From assembly GCA_001314545.1 (NCBI GenBank), contig LIHN01000001.1, forward strand, positions 124,001 through 188,000: a DNA stretch of 64,000 nt. The letters run 5' to 3'. This stretch comes from Bacteroidetes bacterium HLUCCA01 (lineage in GTDB: Bacteria; Bacteroidota; Rhodothermia; Balneolales; HLUCCA01). Below the pieces are notes generated by a model. The model worked only from the letters and a program-made list of their open reading frames with translations, made no database searches and was not told the DNA's origin. Of the stretch, positions 27,673 to 36,848 are shown one piece after another. Every line of letters starts with the position of its first letter. Positions within the stretch are counted from its first letter, which is position 1. Both the position numbers and the translations under genes were made by a program.

Positions 27673-28659
27673 TTACGAACTCTGCAGGATACTCACAGCG
27701 GTTGTATTGACAATATCTTCCCAGGAGCAACCCCGCGAAAGATCATTCATTGGCTTGGCAAGTCCCTGTATGATAGGTCCGGTTGCCGTTGCTCCCGCCA
27801 GACGCTCAGCTATTTTATATCCAATATTACCAGCATCCAGATTTGGGAAAACAAAAACATTGGCCTTGCCGGCAACGGCTGATCCGGGAGCTTTTCGATC
27901 ACCGATAGCAGGCAGTAAAGCAGCATCAAACTGGAGTTCTCCGTCAATGGTAACCTCAGGTGCGAGCTCCCGGGCTTTTTGAACGGCATTTCGAACCAGT
28001 ACAGTTCGTTCATGTTCGGCACTACCTTTGGTTGAGAAAGAAAGCATGGCAGTTCTTGGTTCTTCTCCCGTGAGCTGAAAATGTGTTCTGGAGGCATCAA
28101 CAGCAATTGATGCGAGTTGATCTTCATCCGGGTATGGAACCACGGCACAATCACCGAATGTGAAGGAATTTCCGTCCGGCATGCTCATCAAAAAGACACT
28201 GGATACGACACGTGAACCAGGTTTCATTCCTACAACTTGAATAGCGGCTCGCAGCACATCACCGGTGGTGTTGACAGCTCCGGCGATACAGGCATCCGCG
28301 TGATCGTGTACCAGCATTGCAGCGGCATAATACAAGCTGTTACCCATAATTTGATACGATTTTTCAGCGTTCATGCCCTTGTGCCTGCGTTTTTCGTAGA
28401 AGTACCGGGCGAACATTTCACGGTGTGGACTCGTTTCAGGATCAATATATTCTATGGAAGCTGGAACATCAGTCAATTGCTCACCAGCCCTGCCAAGGAT
28501 TGACTCCATATTGCCGATGAGAACAGGTACACAGATCTGATGGTTTGCCAGATAAATTGCGGCCTTTAAAGTTCGCGGGTCTTCAGGTTCAGGAAAAACA
28601 ACACGTTTGTTATGTGTTTTAGCCCGTGCTTTAATTTGATCAATAACGGTCATATCCAA
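27673..28659 (-). CDS. pta: Phosphate acetyltransferase
   Basis: A 328-residue single-domain phosphotransacetylase that interconverts acetyl-CoA and acetyl phosphate. Conserved stretches include VVFPEPEDPRTLKAA at the N-terminus, ADACIAGAVNTTGDVLRAA near residue 115, and GSAVAGKANVFVFPNLDAGNIGY split around 258-280 in the C-terminal half. It lies 9 bp downstream of the caspase-fold lipoprotein gene and is separated by that gene from ackA, its usual pathway partner. Together Pta and AckA give acetate production with ATP formation, or acetate assimilation in reverse. Confidence 0.95.
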   Translation of the reverse strand: MDMTVIDQIKARAKTHNKRVVFPEPEDPRTLKAAIYLANHQICVPVLIGNMESILGRAGEQLTDVPASIEYIDPETSPHREMFARYFYEKRRHKGMNAEKSYQIMGNSLYYAAAMLVHDHADACIAGAVNTTGDVLRAAIQVVGMKPGSRVVSSVFLMSMPDGNSFTFGDCAVVPYPDEDQLASIAVDASRTHFQLTGEEPRTAMLSFSTKGSAEHERTVLVRNAVQKARELAPEVTIDGELQFDAALLPAIGDRKAPGSAVAGKANVFVFPNLDAGNIGYKIAERLAGATATGPIIQGLAKPMNDLSRGCSWEDIVNTTAVSILQSS

Positions 28660-28668
28660 AAAATGATT

Positions 28669-30450
28669 TTAGTTTTCTGTTATGTCTATCAGATTTACGC
28701 GCGAATTTCCGATAAATACGGGATCCTGAGCTCTGTTATGTAGCCTTCGCGATGTAAATGTCATATTGCGTTGCAGGTACCGCAGTATAGACTCGGTGTC
28801 TGTATTGCCATCCTGGAGGGCACGTGCAAAATAGTAGGTCAGAATTCCGTGCACACGATCTGTACGGCGGTCGTTTGATACATAATGACCTGCATACTGG
28901 GTTGGACCGGATGCGAAAAGTATCCAGGAGCGATCGTTACGTTCTGTGAGAACCCTGGTCATTCGCTGGTAGTCAGGCTCAAAACGGTTAGGTAAGCCCG
29001 TCGGTGAAATCTCCCTGAAATCAGCATCAATAACTACATTAACTGGATTATCACGCGGTATTCGGGCTAATTGTGACATCAGCTGTTCCAGGGCAACACC
29101 CTCGCCTGGTAAGCCATCCACTGCAAGTAATCCGGCAAGAGACCGACCCTGCTGATTCACTACTCCACCTTTCCCACTGAAATAAACAAATATCCTCGCT
29201 CCTTCAGGAAGCGATCTGTCAAATAGTGTATTGTCTTGTGCGTTAAAGCGTATGAGGTTATCGGCTTCATCACTTACCGTAAAATCTTCAATGGTAATAA
29301 TATTCTCTTCCCTGTACCCTAAGGTTTGCTGCAAATAGGTACGCATCAGGCGAAGCGAACGGTGGGCATACTCGTTTTTTAATGTGTCGTTCCGGTAATT
29401 CTGGTTGCCTATGAGTATAGCTATACTACGTTCATTGCCCTGCTGCGATTTTCGGGGTATATCCCGTTCAACATCTACACTACCAAAAGACATGTTTGCC
29501 GTAGTAACAACCAGATTACTCTCATTGGACACGGCAGGTCGCCAAACTACAGCTCCGTCTGTGGAACTCACAAAAACCGGAGTGATGCCCATCAACACGC
29601 GGTGCCAGCCCGTATCCGTGGTTTCAACCCATGGCAAAAGGCTGGCTTCGGCAACCGTTGTAACGATATTATTGGTACCGGTTTGTTGTGAGTTCCTTAA
29701 TGGTGTATTTCTGCGTGCTACCCTGACGTAACGTTTTAAAACACGTTGAAGCGGGAATTCTACAGTTATTGAGTCGAATTCAGTAATAAATTCCAGCGTT
29801 ATCACACCGGGTTCATCAGGAGAAAAAGACCGCAGCCCGAGTTCACTGATTAAATTCAAGGTATATTCGCCATTTACGGTGAGCTGCAAACCGTTAATTA
29901 GCGTTTCGTTCTCATGGGAGCCATTGATGATTACGTCGAATGGAGGGGCCGGTTTATCGGTTGAGTCAGCTCTCAAATCCGTGCCAACCTGGTTGAGAAA
30001 TCGACTTTCACCGGTGTAACGTGGCTCACCGCGTGGCTTCATATTCAATAAAGAAGCCCCAAGTACCAGACCGCCCGTTGCCATGAGCAGATTTTTCTGA
30101 GATGCAGTCAGCTCTTCTGCGAAAAAATCGCCGCTGTTGGCTATGTAGAACAAAGACCCTGCACCAAGCATACCTGCCATCACCCAGCTCAGGCGTGGCC
30201 GGTATTGTTGAATCACTCTGTTGGCCTCCAACCGCATAGGTGCTTCGTACAGATCAATCTGGCGACCATTAAGTTGCAACACCGGATTTTCCGGAGTTGG
30301 TTCTCCGGAGATCAGCAACGCTGAATCACTGCTGATGAGCACGGATTGAGAAGTGTCGGCAGCGGGCTCATCTTCTATGATCCACCTGCTGCTTGTACAG
30401 CCCGTCATCAACAGGGCAGCAATAAGAACGAAGATGTTTTTCAGTTTCAT
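28669..30450 (-). CDS. Caspase-fold (peptidase C14-like) lipoprotein with both catalytic residues replaced
   Basis: A 593-residue lipoprotein (lipobox MTGC, Cys18). Two hydrophobic segments follow at about residues 88-104 and 121-136, then a beta-rich region, and a caspase-like domain at about 340-545 that opens with RSIAILIGNQNY. In catalytic members the fold has YxSGHG and a DACxS motif; here the corresponding sites read YFSGKGG (Lys427 instead of His) and IDADFRE (Asp477 instead of Cys). It therefore looks like a pseudoprotease. Its start overlaps the ackA stop by 4 bp and pta follows after 9 bp, so it is made together with the acetate pathway enzymes. Function is unknown; a binding or scaffolding role is inference. 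Confidence 0.8.
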   Translation of the reverse strand: MKLKNIFVLIAALLMTGCTSSRWIIEDEPAADTSQSVLISSDSALLISGEPTPENPVLQLNGRQIDLYEAPMRLEANRVIQQYRPRLSWVMAGMLGAGSLFYIANSGDFFAEELTASQKNLLMATGGLVLGASLLNMKPRGEPRYTGESRFLNQVGTDLRADSTDKPAPPFDVIINGSHENETLINGLQLTVNGEYTLNLISELGLRSFSPDEPGVITLEFITEFDSITVEFPLQRVLKRYVRVARRNTPLRNSQQTGTNNIVTTVAEASLLPWVETTDTGWHRVLMGITPVFVSSTDGAVVWRPAVSNESNLVVTTANMSFGSVDVERDIPRKSQQGNERSIAILIGNQNYRNDTLKNEYAHRSLRLMRTYLQQTLGYREENIITIEDFTVSDEADNLIRFNAQDNTLFDRSLPEGARIFVYFSGKGGVVNQQGRSLAGLLAVDGLPGEGVALEQLMSQLARIPRDNPVNVVIDADFREISPTGLPNRFEPDYQRMTRVLTERNDRSWILFASGPTQYAGHYVSNDRRTDRVHGILTYYFARALQDGNTDTESILRYLQRNMTFTSRRLHNRAQDPVFIGNSRVNLIDITEN

Positions 30451-31673
30451 ACCCAGGGCGACTGCATGGCTGCCGTTGCAATTTTTGCTGCGTCAATGGC
30501 AATTACCATCTCCTCATCAGTTGAAATCACATATACCTCAATCCTGGATTCATCGGTACTGATTTTATGTTCTTTACGACCTGACGGAACATTCTGATTT
30601 TTTTCTTCATCCAGTTCAACTCCAAGGTATTGCAATCCCGAACAAATTTTTGAGCGTATGAAAGGAGCATTCTCGCCCACGCCTGCAGTAAAAATGATGG
30701 CATCACATCCGTTCAGGGCAGCCATGTACGAACCAATGTACTGTCTGGTCCTGTACGTATAAACATCAATAGCCTGCTCACAACGGCGGTCCCCATTCTC
30801 GGCCTCGGTAATCAGATCACGCATATCTGCTGCGTACCCACTCAGCCCCAGAAGACCTGAATTGCGATTCAGCATCGCATGCAGATGATTAAGCGACATC
30901 TCTTCTTTTTCGATGAGATAAAACATGATGGATGGATCTATATCGCCGCTGCGTGTTCCCATGACCAAACCTGCAAGCGGTGTAAACCCCATACTTGTAT
31001 CAATACTTTTTCCATCTTTGATTGCCGTGATAGAACAACCGTTTCCAAGGTGACATGTTATAACATTGGTTCCCTGTGCTTTACGCTTTGTTATCTCATA
31101 ATATTTCCGGGACACATAGTAATGGGATGTTCCGTGAAAACCGTATTTCCTGATTTTATAGCGCCGGTACATTCGGTTGGGTATGGCGTACAGGTAGGCT
31201 TCCGGGGGGAGTGAATGATGAAATGCGGTATCAAAAACCGCAACGTGTGCCGCATCCGGCAGATATTCCCTTGCCGCCTCAATTCCTTTCATATTCGGCG
31301 GATTGTGAAGTGGTGCAAGGTCGTACGCCTGCTCAATGGCTTCAATCACACTATCATCAATGAGTACGGAGTCCTTGAAGGTTTCCCCGCCGTGAACAAC
31401 ACGGTGTCCTACAGCTTTGATCTGATCAACGGATTCAACAACACCATTCTCCGGGGAAAGCAGATGCTCCATAATTTCTTTCAGAGCAATCGTGTGATTG
31501 TCAATCTGCATGGTTTTTTTTGCAGGTTTAGCACCGGGTAGTTCGTGCTTCACAATAGCAGTAACTGCCCCGATCCGTTCAACTACTCCTGATGCCAGTT
31601 TTGTGCGGTCTTCGGTGTTAATAAGCTGATACTTTACGGAAGAGCTTCCGCAGTTGATAACGAGTGTAATCAT
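30447..31673 (-). CDS. ackA: Acetate kinase
   Basis: A 408-residue ASKHA-fold kinase that converts acetyl phosphate and ADP to acetate and ATP. Signatures are VINCGSSSVKYQLI at the N-terminus, HLGNGCSITAI near residue 209 and GFTPLAGLVMGTRSGDIDP near 230. Length is typical (about 400). It begins 2 bp after the outer-membrane barrel gene and overlaps the caspase-fold gene by 4 bp, forming one transcription unit that also includes pta. Confidence 0.97.
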   Translation of the reverse strand: MITLVINCGSSSVKYQLINTEDRTKLASGVVERIGAVTAIVKHELPGAKPAKKTMQIDNHTIALKEIMEHLLSPENGVVESVDQIKAVGHRVVHGGETFKDSVLIDDSVIEAIEQAYDLAPLHNPPNMKGIEAAREYLPDAAHVAVFDTAFHHSLPPEAYLYAIPNRMYRRYKIRKYGFHGTSHYYVSRKYYEITKRKAQGTNVITCHLGNGCSITAIKDGKSIDTSMGFTPLAGLVMGTRSGDIDPSIMFYLIEKEEMSLNHLHAMLNRNSGLLGLSGYAADMRDLITEAENGDRRCEQAIDVYTYRTRQYIGSYMAALNGCDAIIFTAGVGENAPFIRSKICSGLQYLGVELDEEKNQNVPSGRKEHKISTDESRIEVYVISTDEEMVIAIDAAKIATAAMQSPWV

Positions 31674-31675
31674 GG

Positions 31676-32917
31676 TTAAAAAGGAATTGATAATTCAAAT
31701 GATAGGTGGTGTCTGGGGCGGATAGGGTTTTGCTCGGCAATAGGGTCAGAAACCCAGACGGGGAGTTCCCAGCGCAGGGAAAAACCCCTGGCTCGGTTGT
31801 TATAATCCGGAATGTTCATGTGAAGTTGAAATCCTATTCCGGCACTTCCAATATGGGTGTCTGTAGAAGGCGTAAACGAAGGTTCATAGTTGACTCGCCC
31901 TGCATCTGCAAAAACGCGGGACTGAAAACGTATAAACGCACCGGCAACGGGGATATTTCGAAGATAGCTGTCGATGGGATTGGCAATTTCAAGATCTATA
32001 TTAACGGAAGTTATGGAAGTTATAGCCGAAAAATCGCCGGATTTAAAACGATCTGCGTCATGGCTTGCGTACCCTCTGACGCTACTTATGCCGTCGGTCA
32101 TGACTGCGACTCCGGATTCTACAGCTGGTATGGGTAAGGTGCCCCTACTCCTGAACCAGGGACTGTCATGCCAGTCAAAGAAATTGCCATATGTCAGGTT
32201 GACACCATGTTCCGGCAAGGAAGCCGAGGATTCATTACGCGTATGACCGGCCTTTATGCCAATGGCAAATGACTTGTTGAGTACATGATAAACACTTCCG
32301 GACAGTTGCAAAATCTGGCTGCCTCCCCCCATCAGTCTGGATGTAAACGCCTGATAGCTCTGAGCAGTCCGGTTGCTGAAACCCAGAGTAACCTGATGCA
32401 AGTTTTGCACATCGGTCGACCAGCTTCCCGGATACAGCAGATACGCCGTGCTGCGCATTTCATACTGAGTAAAGGTGTAACCCATATTCAGATAGGATTC
32501 ATTACCCAATTGGGTCTTGAACGTTTTGTTTGCAGATAGAATATGCCTTTGCAAGCCATCCATTAAGCGGGTTTGAGCGCCAAGCGTAAATTCTTGCTCT
32601 GCTGCGCCCAACGCCATAAGCGGATGTTCAAGCTGAACGTCATAGGAAACTGGCTGATCCTGCATAGCGGTGTTCACCCATAATCCTGCCTGAACTCTGT
32701 ATAGATCTGTATGCGGAGTGTCCTGATAACCAAAAAATCGCACACCGGCTTTGACACCGTCTATACTGTTATACCAGAATGTGGGCCGGATATGTGTCAG
32801 ATATTCCGATTGTGCCTGCAAATTGGAACCGCTTCCGGCCATGAGGACTACCAGAAAGCCAGTTTTCAACAAACGGAGGGCCAATAATTTCCTCAATACC
32901 ATGGCTTTCAATATCAT
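31676..32917 (-). CDS. Outer-membrane beta-barrel protein, Omp85/D15-like, without POTRA domains
   Basis: A 413-residue exported protein with a signal peptide ending near LQAQ. The mature part has alternating amphipathic beta-strand pattern throughout and ends in phenylalanine (LSFELSIPF), the usual outer-membrane insertion signal. A SVRGYASHD stretch near residue 275 resembles the VRGY/VRGF motif of Omp85-family barrels. There is no room for POTRA domains, so it is a barrel-only member or a distant look-alike. It is the first gene of the unit with ackA, the pseudocaspase and pta. Its function is unknown. Confidence 0.7.
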   Translation of the reverse strand: MILKAMVLRKLLALRLLKTGFLVVLMAGSGSNLQAQSEYLTHIRPTFWYNSIDGVKAGVRFFGYQDTPHTDLYRVQAGLWVNTAMQDQPVSYDVQLEHPLMALGAAEQEFTLGAQTRLMDGLQRHILSANKTFKTQLGNESYLNMGYTFTQYEMRSTAYLLYPGSWSTDVQNLHQVTLGFSNRTAQSYQAFTSRLMGGGSQILQLSGSVYHVLNKSFAIGIKAGHTRNESSASLPEHGVNLTYGNFFDWHDSPWFRSRGTLPIPAVESGVAVMTDGISSVRGYASHDADRFKSGDFSAITSITSVNIDLEIANPIDSYLRNIPVAGAFIRFQSRVFADAGRVNYEPSFTPSTDTHIGSAGIGFQLHMNIPDYNNRARGFSLRWELPVWVSDPIAEQNPIRPRHHLSFELSIPF

Positions 32918-33050
32918 TTGCCGTACGTGAATATGAGTGGCAGACTTTACAGGACCGAAGCATCCCTTTACAAGACTAAATTACGACAAAAATGGCTTTT
33001 TATCAGCGTAGGTTGCATGAACGGGGCTGACTATCAATCTCATACCCCGA

Positions 33051-33485
33051 CTAAAATTGTCGCTCAGTATGTTCTTTTTTGTATGGCTCGTCTCTGCGAA
33101 TCCAGTAGGTATCGGTGGAATTGGTTTTGAAATCGAGAAAAGTTCTGTAGACCGATCCGGCTTTCTGCCGCCTTATGAATCCCACGGGGGTCATCATGAA
33201 CAGGTAAACCAGCGTAATAATGATGCGCGTAGCAACAAAACCCATTCCAAGCGCGAGCATCATCCACCCACGGTAGACCGGGTACATACTTTTGGTGAAT
33301 AGCAGGCAAATACCCATAAATGCGAGGGTCCCGGCGAAAAGGTAACCGGTTACATCCGTAATAATCCAGTCGTTTTTCCAGGTAATAATTGCTGGTATGA
33401 TTATACCTGCAACTACAAAGATGACCAGACCGAATTCACGGACTTTTTTATGGTCAACGGGAATATTATTCCAAGTTTGCTTCAT
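33051..33485 (-). CDS. SxtJ-family membrane protein
   Basis: A 144-residue protein with about three or four transmembrane helices and a polar C-terminus ending EHTERQF, the pattern of the SxtJ family found beside carbamoyltransferases. The start is placed at the ATG that overlaps the carbamoyltransferase stop (TAATG) and precedes KQTWNN, rather than nine codons upstream, because that overlap is a coupling signal and the family begins there. The small SxtK/DUF5989-type partner often found next is not visible in the following 133 bp. Confidence 0.85.
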   Translation of the reverse strand: MKQTWNNIPVDHKKVREFGLVIFVVAGIIIPAIITWKNDWIITDVTGYLFAGTLAFMGICLLFTKSMYPVYRGWMMLALGMGFVATRIIITLVYLFMMTPVGFIRRQKAGSVYRTFLDFKTNSTDTYWIRRDEPYKKEHTERQF

Positions 33486-35293
33486 TAGTCCAGCGGGAAC
33501 TCCTCTTTCCATTCTTCGGAAACCTCCTTAACAGGCTGTTCTGATTTATAAAGGATATGGTTGCCAAGTACAAGTACATCCATGTTGGTTCGCATAAAGC
33601 ACCGGTAGGCATCCTCGGGTGAACAAACAATAGGTTCTCCCCGCACGTTAAAACTTGTATTTATGACAACGGGAACACCGGTTTGCTCATAGAAAGCTGA
33701 TATCAGTCGATGGTATCGCGGATTGGTCTCCTTGTGAACTGTCTGAATGCGGGCCGAGTAGTCAACGTGCGTTATAGCTGGCAAAGCCGAGCGAATCTGA
33801 TAGAGTTTGTCAAATCCACTGACATTCCGTTCTGTTTCGCGGCGTATTGCAGTGCTCACCGGTGCAACCATAAGCATGTACGGGCTGGCGTCATCAAAGT
33901 CGAAGTAACGGTTGACATGCTCAGCAAGAACACTGGGTGCAAAAGGTCTGAAGCTCTCACGAAACTTAATCTTTACATTCAGTTTCTTCTGCATATTCTC
34001 AGAACGAGGGTCGCCCAGAATAGAACGGTTTCCCAGCGCACGAGGTCCGAATTCCATTCGACCTTGAAACCAGCCTACTACCTGCTCGTCTGCCAACAAC
34101 CTGGAGACGTTTTTGAAGAGGTCCTCATCGTTCTGATGATGAGACGATATTGTGTTTTCTGCCAGCCAAGCAGCTATACTTTCATTACTCCAGGACGGAC
34201 CGAGGTAGGCACCTTTCATGAAATCGTTATTGCCATCGGCGATACGGGGGTTATCATTGTACTGATACCAGGCAAACAATGCTGCACCCAGAGCACCTCC
34301 GGCATCACCACTGGAGGGTTGTACCCATATCCGTTCGAAAAGTCCGGATTTATGAACCTTGCCATTAGCCACACAGTTAAGCGCAACCCCTCCGGCAAGG
34401 CACAAATTGGAGGATCCCGACTCTTTTTTTGCAAAGGCGGCAGTGCGAAGCACAATTTCCTCGGTTACCTGCTGAACGGATGCGGCCAGATCCATTTCCC
34501 GCTGGCTGACAGCTGTTTCAGGTTTTCTTCGCGGGCCATCAAAAAGTTGATCAAAACGATGGTTTGTCATCGTCAAGCCGGCGCTGTAATTGAAATACTC
34601 CTGATTCATGCGGAAAGACCCGTCTTCCTTCAGGTCAATGAGGGTATCGCGTATGCGTTGCGCATATTTCGGTTCCCCATAAGGCGCCAGTCCCATCAGC
34701 TTATACTCACCTGAGTTAACGCGAAATCCCGTGAAATAGGTAAATGCTGAGTACAAGAGGCCCAGAGAATGCGGAAAATGTTGCTCGGCCAACATGGTTA
34801 TTGTATTGGCCTCACCAAGGCTGACGGAACTCGTAGCCCATTCACCCACTCCATCCATGGTAACCACCGCTGCATTATTAAACGGTGAAGGGAAATACGC
34901 AGAAGCGGCGTGCGATTGATGGTGCTCCGGAAAAAGTAACCTTCCGTCAAAATCCAGTAAGGTCCGAATATGATCTGATATCCATAGCTTATCTTTAATC
35001 CAGATTGGTATCCCCTTCCAGGCGCTGCTCAACCCGCGTGGTGCATAGGTAAGGTAGGTTTCCAGAAGTCGTTCAAATTTGAGAAAAGGTTTATCGTAAA
35101 AAGCGACCTGGTCGATGTCTTTAATGGTTAATCCAGCTTCATAAAGACAATATTTCACGGCCTCAGTCGGAAACCCCTGATCATGTTTTTTCCGACTAAA
35201 TCGCTCCTCCTGTGCTGCAGCTACAACAATACCATCCCTGACCAGGCAGGCGGCGGCATCGTGGTAATAACAGGAAATTCCAAGGATATTCAT
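33485..35293 (-). CDS. O-carbamoyltransferase, NodU/CmcH family
   Basis: A 602-residue enzyme that transfers a carbamoyl group from carbamoyl phosphate (via carbamoyl-AMP) to a hydroxyl group of a sugar or natural product. The N-terminal Kae1-like domain (MNILGISCYYHDAAACLV, metal-binding HHQSHAASAYF near residue 125) and the C-terminal domain (FGPRALGNRSILGDPR near 420) are complete. It sits between a UDP-glucuronate decarboxylase gene (3 bp upstream) and SxtJ (1-bp overlap), so a carbamoylated surface glycan is a plausible product, though the acceptor is not known. Confidence 0.93.
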   Translation of the reverse strand: MNILGISCYYHDAAACLVRDGIVVAAAQEERFSRKKHDQGFPTEAVKYCLYEAGLTIKDIDQVAFYDKPFLKFERLLETYLTYAPRGLSSAWKGIPIWIKDKLWISDHIRTLLDFDGRLLFPEHHQSHAASAYFPSPFNNAAVVTMDGVGEWATSSVSLGEANTITMLAEQHFPHSLGLLYSAFTYFTGFRVNSGEYKLMGLAPYGEPKYAQRIRDTLIDLKEDGSFRMNQEYFNYSAGLTMTNHRFDQLFDGPRRKPETAVSQREMDLAASVQQVTEEIVLRTAAFAKKESGSSNLCLAGGVALNCVANGKVHKSGLFERIWVQPSSGDAGGALGAALFAWYQYNDNPRIADGNNDFMKGAYLGPSWSNESIAAWLAENTISSHHQNDEDLFKNVSRLLADEQVVGWFQGRMEFGPRALGNRSILGDPRSENMQKKLNVKIKFRESFRPFAPSVLAEHVNRYFDFDDASPYMLMVAPVSTAIRRETERNVSGFDKLYQIRSALPAITHVDYSARIQTVHKETNPRYHRLISAFYEQTGVPVVINTSFNVRGEPIVCSPEDAYRCFMRTNMDVLVLGNHILYKSEQPVKEVSEEWKEEFPLD

Positions 35294-35296
35294 GGA

Positions 35297-36232
35297 TCAG
35301 GAGGTACTCTTTATTGCATTCAAGGTTAGGTTCAGGCCTTCGGGTATATCAACAGCGGGTTCCCAGTTCAGAACTTCCCGGGCACGTGAAATATCGGGCT
35401 GACGCACCTTGGGGTCATCCTTTGGCAGCGCTTTGAAGATAATTTTTGACGTACTGCCCGTATGTCTGATAATTTCGTGAGCAAAATGCAGAATCGACAT
35501 CTCCTTGTTGGTACCGATGTTCACCGGTTCCGGATAATTGCTCTGGCTCAGACGATAAATGGCCTCAATCATGTCATCTACGTAGCAAAAAGACCTGGTT
35601 TGTTCACCGGTTCCAAAAACCGTGATCGGTTCGTTTGCAAGTGCCTGACGTAGAAAAGTAGGAAATGCCCTGCCGTCATCCAATCGCATTCGCGGTCCGT
35701 AGGTGTTGAAAATTCTGGCAATTCGAGTGTCCACATTGTGTGTACGATGATAGGCCATGACCAGGGCTTCAGCAAACCGCTTGGCTTCGTCATAAACACC
35801 CCTTACACCGATAGGATTGACGTTACCCCAATAGGTTTCATGCTGTGGATGTACTTTCGGATCACCATACACCTCACTGGTGGAAGCCAGCAGAAAACGG
35901 GCTTTTTTGTCTTTGGCCAGTCCCAGTACCTTATGCGTACCCAGCGAGCCCACTTTCAAAGTTTGAATCGGAATTTCCAGGTAATCTACCGGGGATGCCG
36001 GTGATGCAAAGTGAAGTATCAGATCCAGAGTACCGGCGATATGAATGTAATTGGTAACATCCTGGTGATAAAAGGTGAATCTACTGTTACCAAAGAGATG
36101 CTCAATGTTTTCAAGTCTGCCGGTTAAAAGATTATCCATGCACAAGACGTGGTATCCCTCCGCCAGATAACGGTCGCACAGATGGGAACCCAGAAAACCA
36201 GCACCCCCGGTTATGAGTACCCGTTTAACCAT
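35297..36232 (-). CDS. UDP-glucuronate decarboxylase (UDP-xylose synthase), SDR family
   Basis: A 311-residue NAD-dependent extended SDR. The Rossmann motif GGAGFLGS is at residues 9-16, the catalytic STSEVYG at 117-123 and Tyr147/Lys151 in [10 protein letters not shown]. The stretch [19 protein letters not shown] is characteristic of UDP-xylose synthase, distinguishing it from dTDP-glucose dehydratase. It would make UDP-xylose for surface polysaccharide. It begins a three-gene run with the carbamoyltransferase and SxtJ. Confidence 0.93.
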   Translation of the reverse strand: MVKRVLITGGAGFLGSHLCDRYLAEGYHVLCMDNLLTGRLENIEHLFGNSRFTFYHQDVTNYIHIAGTLDLILHFASPASPVDYLEIPIQTLKVGSLGTHKVLGLAKDKKARFLLASTSEVYGDPKVHPQHETYWGNVNPIGVRGVYDEAKRFAEALVMAYHRTHNVDTRIARIFNTYGPRMRLDDGRAFPTFLRQALANEPITVFGTGEQTRSFCYVDDMIEAIYRLSQSNYPEPVNIGTNKEMSILHFAHEIIRHTGSTSKIIFKALPKDDPKVRQPDISRAREVLNWEPAVDIPEGLNLTLNAIKSTS

Positions 36233-36358
36233 ATAGTTCTACGGCCCCGCTGATAGCGTTTGACTTTTCAGAGCTGCGACATAAGCTGAATTGATACATG
36301 AGGGTGTTGAGAGACGTTTTTGAGTGTACCTGTTTTGCAAATAGTCAGCCCATAGTGG

Positions 36359-36832
36359 TTAAAGTCGCTCTATATTTTTCACATCCAGCGTTAGCGTACC
36401 GGCCGGTACCTGAATCTCAACAGAATCGCCAATTTTTTTACCCATTAAGGCGGCACCAATAGGTGAATCTATAGAGATTTTGCCCTGGTTAAAGTCGGCT
36501 TCAGAGGCAGAGACAATAGTGTATTTCACTTCCTTGCCTGAACGATGATTGAAAACTGTTACGGTGCTGAGTATATGCACCTTGGACAAATCAACATTTT
36601 TTTCGTCCAGTACGCGTGCATTGGCAAGGGCATTCTCAAGTTCGGCAATTCGCTTTTCCATGTACGCCTGCTCTTCCTTTGCCGCTTCGTACTCTGCGTT
36701 TTCGCTCAGATCCCCGTGAGAGCGAGCTTCGTCAATTTTGGCTGCAATTTCGCGTCGACCTTTTGTCTTCAGGTTCCTGAGTTCATCATTAAGCTTGTCA
36801 AAGCCTTCCTGCGACAGATAATTAATTTTCAC
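36359..36832 (-). CDS. greA: Transcription elongation factor GreA
   Basis: A 157-residue factor that rescues backtracked RNA polymerase by stimulating transcript cleavage. The N-terminal coiled coil carries GDLSENAEYEAAKEEQ with the acidic tip residues, and the C-terminal FKBP-like domain holds SPIGAALMGKKIGD. The frame is open for 30 codons upstream, but that extension has no GreA character; a GTG before KINYLSQEG gives the usual length and has an AAGGA ribosome binding site 11 bases upstream. The start is therefore moved to this GTG. It is divergent from the TrmH-like gene. Confidence 0.95.
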   Translation of the reverse strand: MKINYLSQEGFDKLNDELRNLKTKGRREIAAKIDEARSHGDLSENAEYEAAKEEQAYMEKRIAELENALANARVLDEKNVDLSKVHILSTVTVFNHRSGKEVKYTIVSASEADFNQGKISIDSPIGAALMGKKIGDSVEIQVPAGTLTLDVKNIERL

Positions 36833-36843
36833 GATAGTTTGAT

Positions 36844-36848
36844 TCCTT
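36844..36848 (-). promoter_or_regulatory. Ribosome binding site deciding the greA start
   Basis: AAGGA on the minus strand lies 11 bases before the GTG at 36832. No comparable site precedes the longer ATG frame at 36922, which supports the shorter protein. Confidence 0.6.

Noticed and set aside
28669-30450. Reading the caspase-fold protein as an active protease
   Set aside because: The codons at the His and Cys positions encode Lys and Asp, and no neighbouring His/Cys substitutes are in register.
32918-33050. CGGGG...CCCCG hairpin near 33015-33048 as a terminator or riboswitch
   Set aside because: Only 5 bp of stem with an 18-nt loop and no T-run; too weak.
33710-34714. A 334-codon open frame on the plus strand opposite the carbamoyltransferase
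   Set aside because: It lies entirely antisense to a gene with clear family motifs and its translation has no recognisable domain; it follows from codon bias of the true gene.
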